The notes beneath the pieces were generated by a model. The model made no database searches. It was not told the DNA's origin and saw only the letters and a list, made by a program, of their open reading frames with translations. This document shows, one piece after another, positions 16,252-25,701 of a stretch of DNA of 64,000 nucleotides. The stretch's first letter is position 1. The number at the start of each line of letters is the position of its first letter. Source of the DNA: Bdellovibrionales bacterium (GTDB lineage Bacteria > Bdellovibrionota > Bdellovibrionia > Bdellovibrionales > UBA1609); NCBI GenBank assembly GCA_020628165.1, contig JAHDFM010000005.1, positions 3,981-67,980 of the forward strand, given 5' to 3'. A program made the translations under genes and the position numbers.

Positions 16252-18114
16252 GTGCACATAAAGACTGATTTTGAAACTCTAATTGAATCTAATCTAAAAC
16301 GACGATCTTTTATAAAAAATAGTGTAAAACTTGGTCTTGCAAGTTTTGTCCTGGGCGGGACGACGTCTTTGGCTTCGAGTGCAACAACGGACCTTCTCGG
16401 CTTTGAACAAATCCCTGCCAACAGTTTAGACACGGTCACCTTACCTGAAGGCTACAGCTGGGATGTGGTCATTCGCTGGGGGGATCCATTGTTCTCTGGA
16501 GTTGAGAACTTTGATCAAAACACACGAGGCACGGCGGCTTCTCAAGAACTATCTTTCGGAGACAACAATGATGGCATGAACTTTTTTCTTCTAGAAAAAG
16601 ATCACGGACTTATAGTTGTGAACAATGAATACGCCAACCTTGAACATATCATTCCTAAAAAAGTAAAAACTAAAGATGACATTTTAAAAACCCAAGCTGC
16701 AGTTGGCCTTAGCCATTTTGAAGTCAAACGAATTAGCGGCCGCTGGATTTTACAAAAAGATGGGATGCTTAATAGACGGATCACAGCACAAACTCCTATG
16801 GCATTGTCGGGGCCAGCTAAATACAATGATCATTTAAAAACAGCTGAAGACAAGCAAGGTGTTTCGGTCAAAGGAACTTGGGCTAACTGTGGTCAGGGTA
16901 AGACCCCTTGGGGCACTTACTTAACTTGCGAAGAAAACTTTAATGGTTTCTTTGCCTCATCAAATGATGACGTTCAACTCACTAAAGATCAAACGAGGTA
17001 CGGAGTTAAGCGAAGTGATTGGAATTATGAATGGTATAAAATTGATGATCGTTTTGACCTTTCAAAAGAGCCCAATGAACCAAATCGATTTGGCTACGTT
17101 GTTGAAATAGACCCTTTAAATCCTACTGATGTGCCCCAAAAAAGAACTGCTCTAGGTCGTTTTAAACACGAGAATGCAGAAGTGGTGATAGCAGATAACA
17201 ATCAAGTGGTTGTTTATATGGGAGATGATGAACGAGGGGAGTTTCTTTACAAGTTCATCTCTAAAAATAAATATGTTGAGGGCGACAGAGAACATAATAA
17301 AAAATTATTAGATGATGGCACACTTTACGTTGCGAGGTTTGATATCACCAACAGTGAAGGTTACGGCGAATGGGTTGAGTTAACCTTTGGGAAAAACGGT
17401 CTTGATGAAAGTAGCGGATTTAACAACCAAGGGGATGTGTTGATTTTTGCAAGGCGTGCCGGAAGTGTTGTTGGCGCCACCACCATGGATCGACCTGAGT
17501 GGGTGGCTGCAGACCCTTTGAGTAACGATGTGTACTGTGCTCTAACTAACAACAAAAATAGAGGAAAGCGCTCAAATGCTGGTGGTGATAGCACACCTGT
17601 GGGTGGGCCGAACCCAAGAGAGGCGAATCTTTACGGACAAATCTTACGTTGGTCACCAATGAATGGCGATCACACAAATCATAAATTCACTTGGGATTTA
17701 TTCGCTATGGCTGGTAACCCTGAAGTGCATCAAGGCTTAAAGGCCGGCTCTCAAAATATTAATAAGCACAATATGTTCAATTCACCAGATGGGCTTGCTT
17801 TTGATTCTTCAGGTCGTTTGTGGATTCAAACAGATGGCAAATATAGCAACGAAGGTGATTTTGCAGGCATGGGCAACAACCAGATGCTTTGCGCTGACAC
17901 AAACACGGGTGAAATCAAAAGATTCATGGTTGGGCCTGTGGCCTGTGAGGTGACTGGTCTGTCTTGGTCACCAGATCAAACAACAATGTTTGTCGGCATA
18001 CAGCACCCAGGTGAAAAGGGGCGTAAGTCAAACTTTCCAGATGGGGAGGGTAAAGTGCCAAGGTCTTGTATCATTGCCATCACCAAAGATGACGGTGGAA
18101 TTATTGGGAGTTAA
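16252..18114 (+). CDS. PhoX-family phosphatase (DUF839), Tat-exported
   Basis: 620 residues from GTG 16252, preceded by GAGGGGG. The N-terminus has a twin-arginine signal (LKRRSFIKNSVKLGLASFVL). PhoX enzymes are calcium/iron-dependent periplasmic alkaline phosphatases with a six-bladed propeller. Family blocks are plain: ALSGPAKYNDHLKT, GTWANCGQGKTPWGTYLTCEEN, RFGYVVEIDP, ALGRFKHENAEVV, YMGDDERGEFLYKF, ATTMDRPEWVAADP and PDGLAFDSSGRLWIQTDG. It stands alone and is probably regulated from its own leader. Substrate is not testable from sequence. Confidence 0.92.
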   Translation: MHIKTDFETLIESNLKRRSFIKNSVKLGLASFVLGGTTSLASSATTDLLGFEQIPANSLDTVTLPEGYSWDVVIRWGDPLFSGVENFDQNTRGTAASQELSFGDNNDGMNFFLLEKDHGLIVVNNEYANLEHIIPKKVKTKDDILKTQAAVGLSHFEVKRISGRWILQKDGMLNRRITAQTPMALSGPAKYNDHLKTAEDKQGVSVKGTWANCGQGKTPWGTYLTCEENFNGFFASSNDDVQLTKDQTRYGVKRSDWNYEWYKIDDRFDLSKEPNEPNRFGYVVEIDPLNPTDVPQKRTALGRFKHENAEVVIADNNQVVVYMGDDERGEFLYKFISKNKYVEGDREHNKKLLDDGTLYVARFDITNSEGYGEWVELTFGKNGLDESSGFNNQGDVLIFARRAGSVVGATTMDRPEWVAADPLSNDVYCALTNNKNRGKRSNAGGDSTPVGGPNPREANLYGQILRWSPMNGDHTNHKFTWDLFAMAGNPEVHQGLKAGSQNINKHNMFNSPDGLAFDSSGRLWIQTDGKYSNEGDFAGMGNNQMLCADTNTGEIKRFMVGPVACEVTGLSWSPDQTTMFVGIQHPGEKGRKSNFPDGEGKVPRSCIIAITKDDGGIIGS

Positions 18115-18216
18115 ATGACTTTTTTGTGTTCTTTGAGTTGATCATACATTGGCAAGTTAAACAAATGGCCACTTAGTTTGATTCAATTGTCTTATAACTA
18201 AACTAACTTGCTCATT

Positions 18217-19005
18217 TTAATTAAACAAACTTAGATCATTTGTAGATTGTTCTAAAATTCTTGTAATCAATTGAGGCTCATCAGTTGGGTTGAGGCACAA
18301 ATGCAATATATTAGTTAGAAGCTTTTCATTTTCTGGCTGATATTTTTTAATGATGTCATAACAAAGGTATAAGTCTCTCGTCCATTTTTGTTCTTTGTCT
18401 TGGTACTTCTGAAAACCAGATCGGAGGATCTTTTTCATAATCCACGTGCAAAGATCTTTGATGTCTTCTTTGTCAGTATTTCCTTTGAGTTCTTCCTTTG
18501 TGATTTCAAAAGTTTTATTTAAAGATTTTAGCGGGCCAGACATTTCGGAGAGCTTAATAGGTGGCAGCTCACTTGAGTGATCTTTGCCGTAAACACAAAC
18601 GCTTTGAGTTTTAATTAGCTCGTGAAACAAAGATGGAGCTCCGTCCTCTCTTTTCTTAGCAATATCTTGTTCGGTGCCTCCAAAAAGTTCGACACCAAGA
18701 CAAAACGGATACTTTTCTGTGATATTTTTTAGAAATAGCTCTTGTTGATCGTCTTTCAATCTCACTTTTTCTTTAGAGATAAAAAAACTATCAAGGTCTG
18801 ATACATGTTCAACAGCTATTCCTTTAGCAACACTGCCACGAACATAGACTGAAATAAGGCCGTCGACGGTTTCCTTGTAATAACCTATCGTTTCATTAAT
18901 GATAGTTTGCCACTCATGTTGTATGAGTTTTTGTTGGGCCTTTTTGAGGACGTAGCTGTTTGAATCTATATCTAAAAATGTTCCACAAGGTGTAATCTCA
19001 ATCAT
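18217..19005 (-). CDS. Nucleotidyltransferase-fold protein
   Basis: 262 residues, apparently cytosolic. ISVYVRGSVAKGIAVEHVSDLD (about residues 52-73) is the GS(x)n-DxD signature of the polymerase beta-like nucleotidyltransferase superfamily, with the two carboxylates present. A second acidic position may be the Glu in CLGVELFGG. The C-terminal half is helical (KDLCTWIMKKILRSGFQK, DLYLCYDIIKKY). Members modify antibiotics, tRNA or proteins; the specific substrate here is unknown. Convergent with PhoX. No partner gene is obvious. Confidence 0.7.
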   Translation of the reverse strand: MIEITPCGTFLDIDSNSYVLKKAQQKLIQHEWQTIINETIGYYKETVDGLISVYVRGSVAKGIAVEHVSDLDSFFISKEKVRLKDDQQELFLKNITEKYPFCLGVELFGGTEQDIAKKREDGAPSLFHELIKTQSVCVYGKDHSSELPPIKLSEMSGPLKSLNKTFEITKEELKGNTDKEDIKDLCTWIMKKILRSGFQKYQDKEQKWTRDLYLCYDIIKKYQPENEKLLTNILHLCLNPTDEPQLITRILEQSTNDLSLFN

Positions 19006-19289
19006 GTGAATGTTTATAGAGTATTTTTAAATGATCGACAAAGATTAGGTGGAGCCTTGTCATAATGAAAGAGTGGCCACCAAAAAAAAGATCTTTTGTA
19101 AAGTTACTGATTTTTCAGTGAATAAATTAAATATCTTCTAAGATACTGAAATTTATGAGTTTAAATAGGTTCACTTCAAACTTTCTATGCTTTAGAAAGC
19201 TCATAAAATTGTGGAACAATTTTCAACTGCTATATAAATAGTCATTAATTTTTGATATAGAAACTAATAATTCAATAAGGAGAAAAAGT

Positions 19290-19685
19290 ATGAAAAAAAT
19301 CATTTTATCTTTTATTTCGATATTTTTCACATCATCTTTACTTGCTGCTGATGGCGGTCAATTTACTGTGGAAGTACTTAAAGTAACATCATCTGGGAAT
19401 GAAAGCGTTGTTAAATGCTACACCGAATACAATTTAACCTCTGCCCAAGAAATAAGAGGTGAAGGTGAGCTTAAACAGCAGTTGTCAGATATAGCTACAG
19501 AATTAAAGTTTCACCAAGTTGATGCAGGTTCGCTATATTTCACTCATTCCATAAATGGAGAACAAGTTAGCCAAGTAGTTCTCAATGGTAGTGCAACAAT
19601 AACAGTTGGGCCATTTGGTAACTCTTACAGTGTCATTGTAAGTCAGTCTGACCAACTGCCAAGCGAACTTGCAGTTTGTAAGTAG
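19290..19685 (+). CDS. Small exported protein of unknown function
   Basis: 131 residues behind an AAGGAG ribosome-binding site. Signal peptide MKKIILSFISIFFTSSLLA with cleavage before ADGGQ. The mature domain is a short beta-rich unit (GQFTVEVLKVTSS, ESVVKCYTEYNLT, TITVGPFGNSYSVIVSQ) with two Cys, possibly a disulfide. No family recognised. Followed by a clear terminator at 19715. Confidence 0.65.
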   Translation: MKKIILSFISIFFTSSLLAADGGQFTVEVLKVTSSGNESVVKCYTEYNLTSAQEIRGEGELKQQLSDIATELKFHQVDAGSLYFTHSINGEQVSQVVLNGSATITVGPFGNSYSVIVSQSDQLPSELAVCK

Positions 19686-19714
19686 AAAACATAAAAAATT
19701 ATAATTTTGAAATC

Positions 19715-19748
19715 AAAGCCTTTCTAGATCTATAGAAAGGCTTTTTTT
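19715..19748 (+). terminator. Rho-independent terminator
   Basis: Stem AAAGCCTTTCTA/TAGAAAGGCTTT, near-perfect, followed by a run of T. The 5' A-rich side could also serve the minus-strand PilZ gene. Confidence 0.85.
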
Positions 19749-19759
19749 AAAAGAGAATC

Positions 19760-20452
19760 TTACCTAAGATTTTTAATGATGGTTTTAGCCGTTTTAACGT
19801 TGGTTCCATTTTTTTCAAACCTAACTCCAACACCTTCACCAAGTTGTTTGTGAACAATGATCTCACCGGTGAGTGGAGTGAGGGTGCTGTCTCCGTCACT
19901 GATTTTAACCTCAATGGTTTCACTGTTTTCAAGAGATGTGTCTGTTTTTAAGAACAAACCAGATTTAGAAATGTTTAAAATCTGTCCAGACCCTGTTTGA
20001 TTGGCACTTGTGAAAGTGGCATCAATTAAGCTTTGATAGCGTTTGCTTTGTTCCCACCAGCGCAATTTTGGGTCTGTGTAAATCTGTCTTAGAGCCGGTC
20101 TTAAAAAGTAAATCACCACAGCAACATTGATGAACCAAACCAAACTTAATAATAAAACACTGCCACCACTTTGTTCACTGGCAAAGTTGGCGTAGCTGAC
20201 AGTAAATAGAGTTACCATACTTATCAGGTAAACAACTAAACTCCATTTTTTACAAAGGTAAATACAAACACCACCTATGATTGGCAGTAAATACCCTGGC
20301 CAATTCATTGCAATGCTTTCTGCTGTAAAAAGAGTGTCAAAAGCCAGAGTTTGGTTTTTGACAACACGTGAAAAGATCACGGTGAATAAAGGGGCTAATA
20401 AATGTGCGGCTGCTAGTATGTATATGCTTAATGGACGTTTTTTCATAAACAT
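19760..20452 (-). CDS. Membrane protein with C-terminal PilZ domain
   Basis: 230 residues. The N-terminal half holds about four membrane spans (SIYILAAAHLLAPLFTVIF, YLLPIIGGVCIYLC, LVVYLISMVTLFTVSYANF, VLLLSLVWFINVAVVIYFL). The C-terminal half (about 140-230) is a PilZ domain with NISKSGLFLKTD and EGVGVRFEKNG. PilZ domains usually bind cyclic di-GMP through RxxxR plus (D/N)xSxxG. The second motif is present as NISKSG, but the RxxxR position reads about RYQSL, so binding may be weak or lost. Likely an inner-membrane regulator of motility or envelope functions. Monocistronic. Confidence 0.8.
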   Translation of the reverse strand: MFMKKRPLSIYILAAAHLLAPLFTVIFSRVVKNQTLAFDTLFTAESIAMNWPGYLLPIIGGVCIYLCKKWSLVVYLISMVTLFTVSYANFASEQSGGSVLLLSLVWFINVAVVIYFLRPALRQIYTDPKLRWWEQSKRYQSLIDATFTSANQTGSGQILNISKSGLFLKTDTSLENSETIEVKISDGDSTLTPLTGEIIVHKQLGEGVGVRFEKNGTNVKTAKTIIKNLR

Positions 20453-20709
20453 ATTTTATCTAGTTTTAAAGTTGATGACAATGATCGGTTTTTGTAGATT
20501 CAATAATCTCAAAAAAAACAGATAACTAAGGTCGAGGGTAAATTCCTAAATGAGTCTAAGGGCTTTAATTTATTGGAGTGTTTTAAAAATTATATTTTGA
20601 AATTTATAAAAAAAAATGAGACGACTTACGGACGTTGGTCTGGAGTTGTGAGATTGCAAGTTGGCTGACAACATTGTAAGTTACTAATGAGTGATCGGAG
20701 GTAGAGCGT

Positions 20710-21699
20710 ATTCAAATTTTAAGTTTAATGGTCCTATTATTTAGTGCCTCTTGCCAAAGTGTCGATTCTTCAAAAAATCGCAACATTAGTTCCGAAGTTA
20801 AATTAAACCATGAGGCTCATATGAGTGAAGTTTATATAAACTCTTTAATGGACCTAGAAGAAGAGTTGCAGGTAGAGAAAAAACATCGTTCACAATTTTT
20901 TTTAGCTCGTGGGCCAGGTGGTCAATACAAGCAAACCGAGTATGTGTTTGTAGTTTTTCATGGGCTTTCAATGTCTCCTATGGTTATGTCGGCTGTCGCC
21001 AATCGTATTCACTCACAAGGGCACAATGTATTAAGTTTGCGTCTTGCTAACCATTTTGAAAATCCGAGAAAAAAATTAGACTCTGTAACGTATCAACAAT
21101 GGCTAGATCAAGTTGATGAGGTGAGTGAGCATATTCACTTGTTTGGAAAAAAAGTGATTTTTGTTGGGCATTCTACAGGGAGTTTAATGTCAATCTATGG
21201 GGCTTTTAAAAATAAAGACACCATTGCTGGATTATTTTTAATGAGCCCAGCTATAAAATTAACCTGGTTTATTAGGGGTACAAGTGCTCTGTTTCGATCT
21301 TTAAGAATTTCTGGACAGCTAGTAGATAACCTTATTCCTTTTCATACGCCCAAAAAATATGACTCGACATACGCTGAAGTGCAAGTGCGTGGCTTGAGTG
21401 ACTATATCAATAAAGAGTTTTTAAATTACAACTTTAAAGAAAGTACGTTTTTAAATGCTGAGTCGCTCGCTTTTTTAGAAACGGTACCCATATGGGTGCT
21501 TGACACTGAGTCAGATATGCTAGTTGATGTCTACACCAACACACGCCTATTTGATCAGATTGCAAGCGCCCGTCATAGGGTCATTGTTCGTGACCTAGGT
21601 GTGATGCACAATAAGATTATGTATTTGAAAAGATTTTTTAAATCAACCACTCGAGACCTTAAGACACACTTAAGTGATTTTCTACAATCACTTAAGTAA
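20710..21699 (+). CDS. Alpha/beta hydrolase lipoprotein, probable AUU start
   Basis: About 329 residues. The frame after an in-frame TGA (20692) reads to a lipobox FSASC, but the only canonical start is ATG 20728, nine residues before that Cys and too short for a signal peptide. A GGAGG at 20697-20701 sits exactly 8 nt ahead of ATT 20710, giving (M)QILSLMVLLFSASC. The enzyme part shows VFVVFHGLSMSPMVM, the nucleophile elbow VGHSTGS (Ser) and a late Asp (TESDMLV) and His (GVMHNK), a complete lipase/esterase triad order. Membrane-anchored monoacylglycerol-lipase-like activity is inferred. Confidence 0.75.
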   Translation: MQILSLMVLLFSASCQSVDSSKNRNISSEVKLNHEAHMSEVYINSLMDLEEELQVEKKHRSQFFLARGPGGQYKQTEYVFVVFHGLSMSPMVMSAVANRIHSQGHNVLSLRLANHFENPRKKLDSVTYQQWLDQVDEVSEHIHLFGKKVIFVGHSTGSLMSIYGAFKNKDTIAGLFLMSPAIKLTWFIRGTSALFRSLRISGQLVDNLIPFHTPKKYDSTYAEVQVRGLSDYINKEFLNYNFKESTFLNAESLAFLETVPIWVLDTESDMLVDVYTNTRLFDQIASARHRVIVRDLGVMHNKIMYLKRFFKSTTRDLKTHLSDFLQSLK

Positions 21700-21790
21700 A
21701 TGATAGTGAGTTTTTTTTAATTTAAAAAAATATGCATGTGTTTTGCAAGCTTGTATAAACCGATCCCAAACGTGAGTGAGCATTAAACTT

Positions 21791-23359
21791 TTAGTTTGCA
21801 GTTTTTACTTCTTCTAAGTACATAATTAAATTTTCTCGCTGTGTTTTACTCAACTCCATATGTGGAGGCATTTGTTCTCCAAACTGAGCCTGTCCACCAG
21901 TGCGGTATGTAACCTCGTCGACGAGATCTCCTTTTGGATACTCTTTAGTATTGATGTGATTAAACAATAACTCTGGGTTTGAAAAAGGTATTTTTGGTGC
22001 AGACACATAGTGTGTGTTTTCATGACATTGAGCACAGATCTGTTGGGCTGGAGTGTTGTATTGACTGACGGTGAGTTCAAGGTTTTCTTTGACTATGTCG
22101 AGACCAGGATTATCTTGTAAAAAACCACTGAGAGCAGCAAAGCTTTTTTCTTCAAGATCATCACAGCTTAATTTTTTCATTTCAGGCATCATCTCTTTAA
22201 TGAGTTCACGAATGGCTGCGTAAGGATTGCTAGGTATGCCAAAACGTTCTCTAAAAGCAAAACGACCCCCTTCAGTTCTGAAGTCAGTGGACCAATCAAT
22301 GGTACTCACACCGAGGGGTTCAAAGATCAAGGCAATCGATTTTGAAACGGCACGTTTTTGAAATTTTGGTGGCACCGGTGGTGGTAAAATATATCCCTCA
22401 GGAAGGCCTGCTGGAGTTCCAAAATTCGGGGCCTCAGGTGCTGCTGGATTGCGATAATCTCGAATGTATTCTTCTAGTGGCATATTGTTTGTGTGCCAGT
22501 CTTCAAACTCTTGTGGCCAAGGAATATGTTGGCATCTGGCGGCCGAGTAAAAGGCGTATTTATAAAATTTAAAAAATGGAGTCGCCATCGCTAAACGAAT
22601 CATTCGTCTATAACTTTGAGAAATTATGAGCTCGGTAAAAATAGTCGGAAAATCTGTATTGAATTTTTCAAGCAAGCGATATCTAAAATTATAAGGTTTA
22701 ATATATTTTTCAAAATAAGCCAGGTTGTCTTTTTCACTCAAGTGGTCAGTAACAATTTGTTGATCTTCAGGTCTCTTAAAGCGTTCATCATATTTGATGT
22801 TATTTTTGTTAAATGGAAATTTCCCAGAGCTAAAGTAAGTTCCTGGCCAAAAACTGTAAGGCTCCCAATTGGGGCGAGGGTCGATATCAGTTCGGTAATA
22901 ACTTTGGTGGCAAGTGAGGCAAACTTGAGGGTTGGGGTTTGAAAACTGAGCTGGCTTGTTTTTGCTTGGAAAAGCAATTTCAAAGAAATTAAAATATAAT
23001 CCTCCGTACACAGACTCCATGATTTCTAATTTGTTGTAGCTTTCGTGACCTTCGAGGCCATTGTAAGTGATGATCAGCTCTGCGTCGGCGCCAACAAGAA
23101 GAACTCTTGGGTACAAGAACGTTGCAGGCTGCATCGAGCGAGAGTGATACTGCATAATATAGTTCTTAAAGAAATCGGGATAATGTTGTTTGAGTTTAGC
23201 GAGCGTGGCCTCTACAGATGTTAAGTTGTGTTTTTCAACCAATGTCTTAATGTCTACATACTTAAGTTTAGTGAGACCTTTGCTGTTGTAATTGTACAAA
23301 GCAAAAGATGAGTTACAGAATAAAAATATACCTATGAATATATAGAGAACTTTTGACAA
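21791..23359 (-). CDS. Exported multihaem cytochrome c-like protein
   Basis: 522 residues. Start is TTG 23359, five nt after GGAGG on the minus strand; signal MSKVLYIFIGIFLFCNSSFA. Two haem c sites, CLTCH (about residue 147) and CAQCH (about 469), lie far apart, with a long Trp/Tyr/Pro-rich central region (WEPYSFWPGTYF, CQHIPWPQEFEDW). The C-terminal PHMELSKTQRENLIMYLEE is typical of cytochrome c domains. No enzyme family recognised. Likely a periplasmic electron-transfer protein. Monocistronic, divergent from the sugar dehydrogenase gene. Confidence 0.75.
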   Translation of the reverse strand: MSKVLYIFIGIFLFCNSSFALYNYNSKGLTKLKYVDIKTLVEKHNLTSVEATLAKLKQHYPDFFKNYIMQYHSRSMQPATFLYPRVLLVGADAELIITYNGLEGHESYNKLEIMESVYGGLYFNFFEIAFPSKNKPAQFSNPNPQVCLTCHQSYYRTDIDPRPNWEPYSFWPGTYFSSGKFPFNKNNIKYDERFKRPEDQQIVTDHLSEKDNLAYFEKYIKPYNFRYRLLEKFNTDFPTIFTELIISQSYRRMIRLAMATPFFKFYKYAFYSAARCQHIPWPQEFEDWHTNNMPLEEYIRDYRNPAAPEAPNFGTPAGLPEGYILPPPVPPKFQKRAVSKSIALIFEPLGVSTIDWSTDFRTEGGRFAFRERFGIPSNPYAAIRELIKEMMPEMKKLSCDDLEEKSFAALSGFLQDNPGLDIVKENLELTVSQYNTPAQQICAQCHENTHYVSAPKIPFSNPELLFNHINTKEYPKGDLVDEVTYRTGGQAQFGEQMPPHMELSKTQRENLIMYLEEVKTAN

Positions 23360-23592
23360 ACACCCCTCCTAAAATACCCCGTGTTTGTAGTTTTAAAATA
23401 AAACTATTAAATGTATGTGCATTTAGCCCTTCAAGTGACTTTTAGGCCATTTGATTTTAAAGCCATGAAACTTTTATGCAGTTCTATAAATTGAAATTTT
23501 GACGCAATCAAATTGACTAGCTACGTTAAGATGAGTGAAGATATACGTGCTTGATTTTATGCCATGATGGTGAATGTTTTTTGGGAGGACCT

Positions 23593-24639
23593 GTGCTTAA
23601 ACTATTGATTGTTATTTGTTGTATTTTATTTGCTTTGCCAAGTCTTGCTTTAAGGTCCACTGAAGTGACAAGTTTGCCTGGCGTTATATGGGGTGTGGGC
23701 TTCATAGAGTCAAACCACTTGATATTAAGCTTACGAGATGGTGAGCTCTATTCTTACAAAATGAAAGTTCAAACTAAGAAAAAATTAAACCCTCCCAATG
23801 TTATCGCTAAGGGGCAGGGTGGTTTGATGGACGTCCTTTATAAAAGTCCATATATATATATGACTTATACAAAAAAATCCTCAGGTGAGTTAACAACTGC
23901 ACTGGCTCGAGCTGAATTCAATTTAAAAAAGCCACTTGTTTGGCAAGATCTCTTTGTTGCTAAAGTGCAAGGCGGATCAAATGTTCACTTTGGTTCAAGA
24001 GTGGTGTTTCATAAAAACAGTCTATTTATGACCATAGGTGATCGGGGCAAACGCGATTTAGCTCAAAGTTTAGAGCATCACAACGGCAAGATCTTAAGAT
24101 TAACACTTGAGGGGAAGCCTCACCCCGAAAACCCTTTTCTGAATCAAAAAAAAGCTTTGCCCGAAATATGGTCCTATGGTCATCGCAATCCACAAGGCCT
24201 AGCAGTCAATAAGTTAAATGGAAAATTATACAGCAGTGAATTTGGCCCCAAAGGGGGTGATGAACTTAACCTCATTGAAAGGGGCAAAAACTATGGGTGG
24301 CCGGTGATAACTTATGGGCGCGAGTACTGGGGGCCTAAAATTGGAACAACTCAAAAAAAAGGAATGCAGCAACCCTTGTTGCATTGGACTCCAAGTATTT
24401 CTCCATCAGGTTTGCATCATTATAGTGGAGCTAACTATAAAAGTTTGAATGACAGTTTTTTACTAGCTTGTTTGAGTGATCAACACATAAGACAAGTTCA
24501 GCCGACTAAAAAAGGAACGTTTGTGCAAACTGAACATTTCAAAAAAATGAATGAAAGAATTCGTCATATTAAAGAAAGCCCGGATGGTTGGCTTTATTTC
24601 ACCACTGATTCAGGTAAACTTTTTAAAATTATTAATTAA
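23593..24639 (+). CDS. PQQ-dependent aldose sugar dehydrogenase-like protein
   Basis: 348 residues from GTG 23593 behind GGGAGG (the frame opens at 23551 without a signal). Signal VLKLLIVICCILFALPSLA. Six-bladed propeller motifs of the YliI/Asd/GdhB family: LPGVIWGVGFIESNHLILS, GQGGLMDVLY, HFGSRVVFH, IGDRGKRDLAQSLEHHNGKI, EIWSYGHRNPQGLAV, SSEFGPKGGDELNLIERGKNYGWP and ISPSGLHHY. The His/Arg positions that bind PQQ are present. It would oxidise sugars in the periplasm and feed electrons to the respiratory chain. Whether PQQ is made by this organism cannot be seen here. Confidence 0.9.
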   Translation: MLKLLIVICCILFALPSLALRSTEVTSLPGVIWGVGFIESNHLILSLRDGELYSYKMKVQTKKKLNPPNVIAKGQGGLMDVLYKSPYIYMTYTKKSSGELTTALARAEFNLKKPLVWQDLFVAKVQGGSNVHFGSRVVFHKNSLFMTIGDRGKRDLAQSLEHHNGKILRLTLEGKPHPENPFLNQKKALPEIWSYGHRNPQGLAVNKLNGKLYSSEFGPKGGDELNLIERGKNYGWPVITYGREYWGPKIGTTQKKGMQQPLLHWTPSISPSGLHHYSGANYKSLNDSFLLACLSDQHIRQVQPTKKGTFVQTEHFKKMNERIRHIKESPDGWLYFTTDSGKLFKIIN

Positions 24640-24672
24640 GTGGTGGGCTTTTGTTTTGGTTGGGAGTGTGTG

Positions 24673-24743
24673 TTAAGGACCTTCGCTGCGCTCTGGATGA
24701 CAGTTCTTCACTCAGGATAACAAATCTGCGCTCAGGTGACCTT
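24673..24743. repeat. Short interspersed repeat (GGACCTTCGCT...GGATGACA type)
   Basis: Three imperfect 20-bp units (CTTCGCTGCGCTCTGGATGA, then TTCACTCAGGATAAC, then CTGCGCTCAGGTGACC) between convergent genes. The GAGCG/GGACCT words recur at 32258-32419. This kind of short palindromic repeat occurs in many bacterial genomes. Confidence 0.55.
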
Positions 24744-24753
24744 ATGAAAGTGA

Positions 24754-25701
24754 TTACTTTTGAAACGAAGGGTGAACAGTTCCCTTAAAGCAGTTCATCA
24801 CCCAAGGAAAAGCGTTGGTGACGTAATATCCGTATTGACCATTGACAGTCATGCCATTGCACTCATCGAGATCTCCGGCAGCAGTGTATTCGTAATCATC
24901 TCTAAAGGTGCCGTCATAGTTGCCTCCAGGAAAAGCTCCTTCTCCAGCTTGATTGGTTCTTGCACCAGCTCTTAAAGTGTATCCTGAAACTGCCAGGCGA
25001 ATAGAACCACCGTCGTCAAAATAGGGTCCATAAATTGGGTATCCATCAGCAGCAAAACCAATCACGCCAGATGCCACGGTCGGACTGCTGTTATCAAAAA
25101 GAGCCAGTGGGTTGCCATGATAGTGATAGGCACCATCGGGTTGAGTGTGGGCATTGTGTGAGTCTGTCCCAAAATCATTTCCGGCAAACATGGGGTCGTA
25201 TCGCCAAGGTGTGGTGATCACATTGCAGCCAATTTTTTCTGAGCCAAGAGGGTCTGGGCCCACTCCGTAGCAGGCCGCGGGCAATATATCCAGTTTAGCA
25301 CCATTGAGAAAAATTCCGTTGTCGTAAGTCAGTGTTAGATTTGTATTTGAGCCGGCTGGGGTTGGGTTCCGAGTCAAAGTGTAACTTTGAATGACGGGGC
25401 CTAAATTATTTGCAAAACCAGCACCATCATTCACATCATGATTTGGTATGCCATTAGAGCTAATAAAACACTGTGTGGCAGTGTTGGTGATCACCGTACT
25501 GCCAGAAAAGTTTAAGGATCTGTTAACATCTGTGATATTAGAGACGAAATTACCAGTGTACTCCATGCAGTCGCCACTGGTATTGGTGAGTTCAACATCA
25601 TTGATGAGGGTTGGGTTTGTGGACGAGTTGTCGTCACTGCTCTCACTAACAGAACAAGCTACAGTGGAGAGACAAATAATAACTAGTGTTAATCTAAAAA
25701 T
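24754..25701 (-). CDS. YHYH-domain lipoprotein, probable AUU start
   Basis: About 315 residues. The YHYH domain is clear: THNAHTQPDGAYHYHG-like text here reads HNAHTQPDGAYHYHGNP, followed by IGFAADGYPIYGPYFDD and DLDECNGMTVNGQYGYYVT. The only canonical start is ATG 25566, but upstream in frame, after TGA 25712-25714, comes a perfect lipoprotein signal (M)FRLTLVIICLSTVAC-SVSESS with no ATG, GTG or TTG. A GAAGGG at 25715-25710 lies 8 nt before ATT 25701. I take ATT as start. YHYH proteins are exported and usually of unknown function; the paired His suggest metal binding. Confidence 0.8.
   Translation of the reverse strand: MFRLTLVIICLSTVACSVSESSDDNSSTNPTLINDVELTNTSGDCMEYTGNFVSNITDVNRSLNFSGSTVITNTATQCFISSNGIPNHDVNDGAGFANNLGPVIQSYTLTRNPTPAGSNTNLTLTYDNGIFLNGAKLDILPAACYGVGPDPLGSEKIGCNVITTPWRYDPMFAGNDFGTDSHNAHTQPDGAYHYHGNPLALFDNSSPTVASGVIGFAADGYPIYGPYFDDGGSIRLAVSGYTLRAGARTNQAGEGAFPGGNYDGTFRDDYEYTAAGDLDECNGMTVNGQYGYYVTNAFPWVMNCFKGTVHPSFQK

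Noticed and set aside
23466-23500. TGAAACTTTTATG upstream of the sugar dehydrogenase as a third ECF promoter
   Set aside because: The -35-like part matches, but no CGTC follows at 16 nt.
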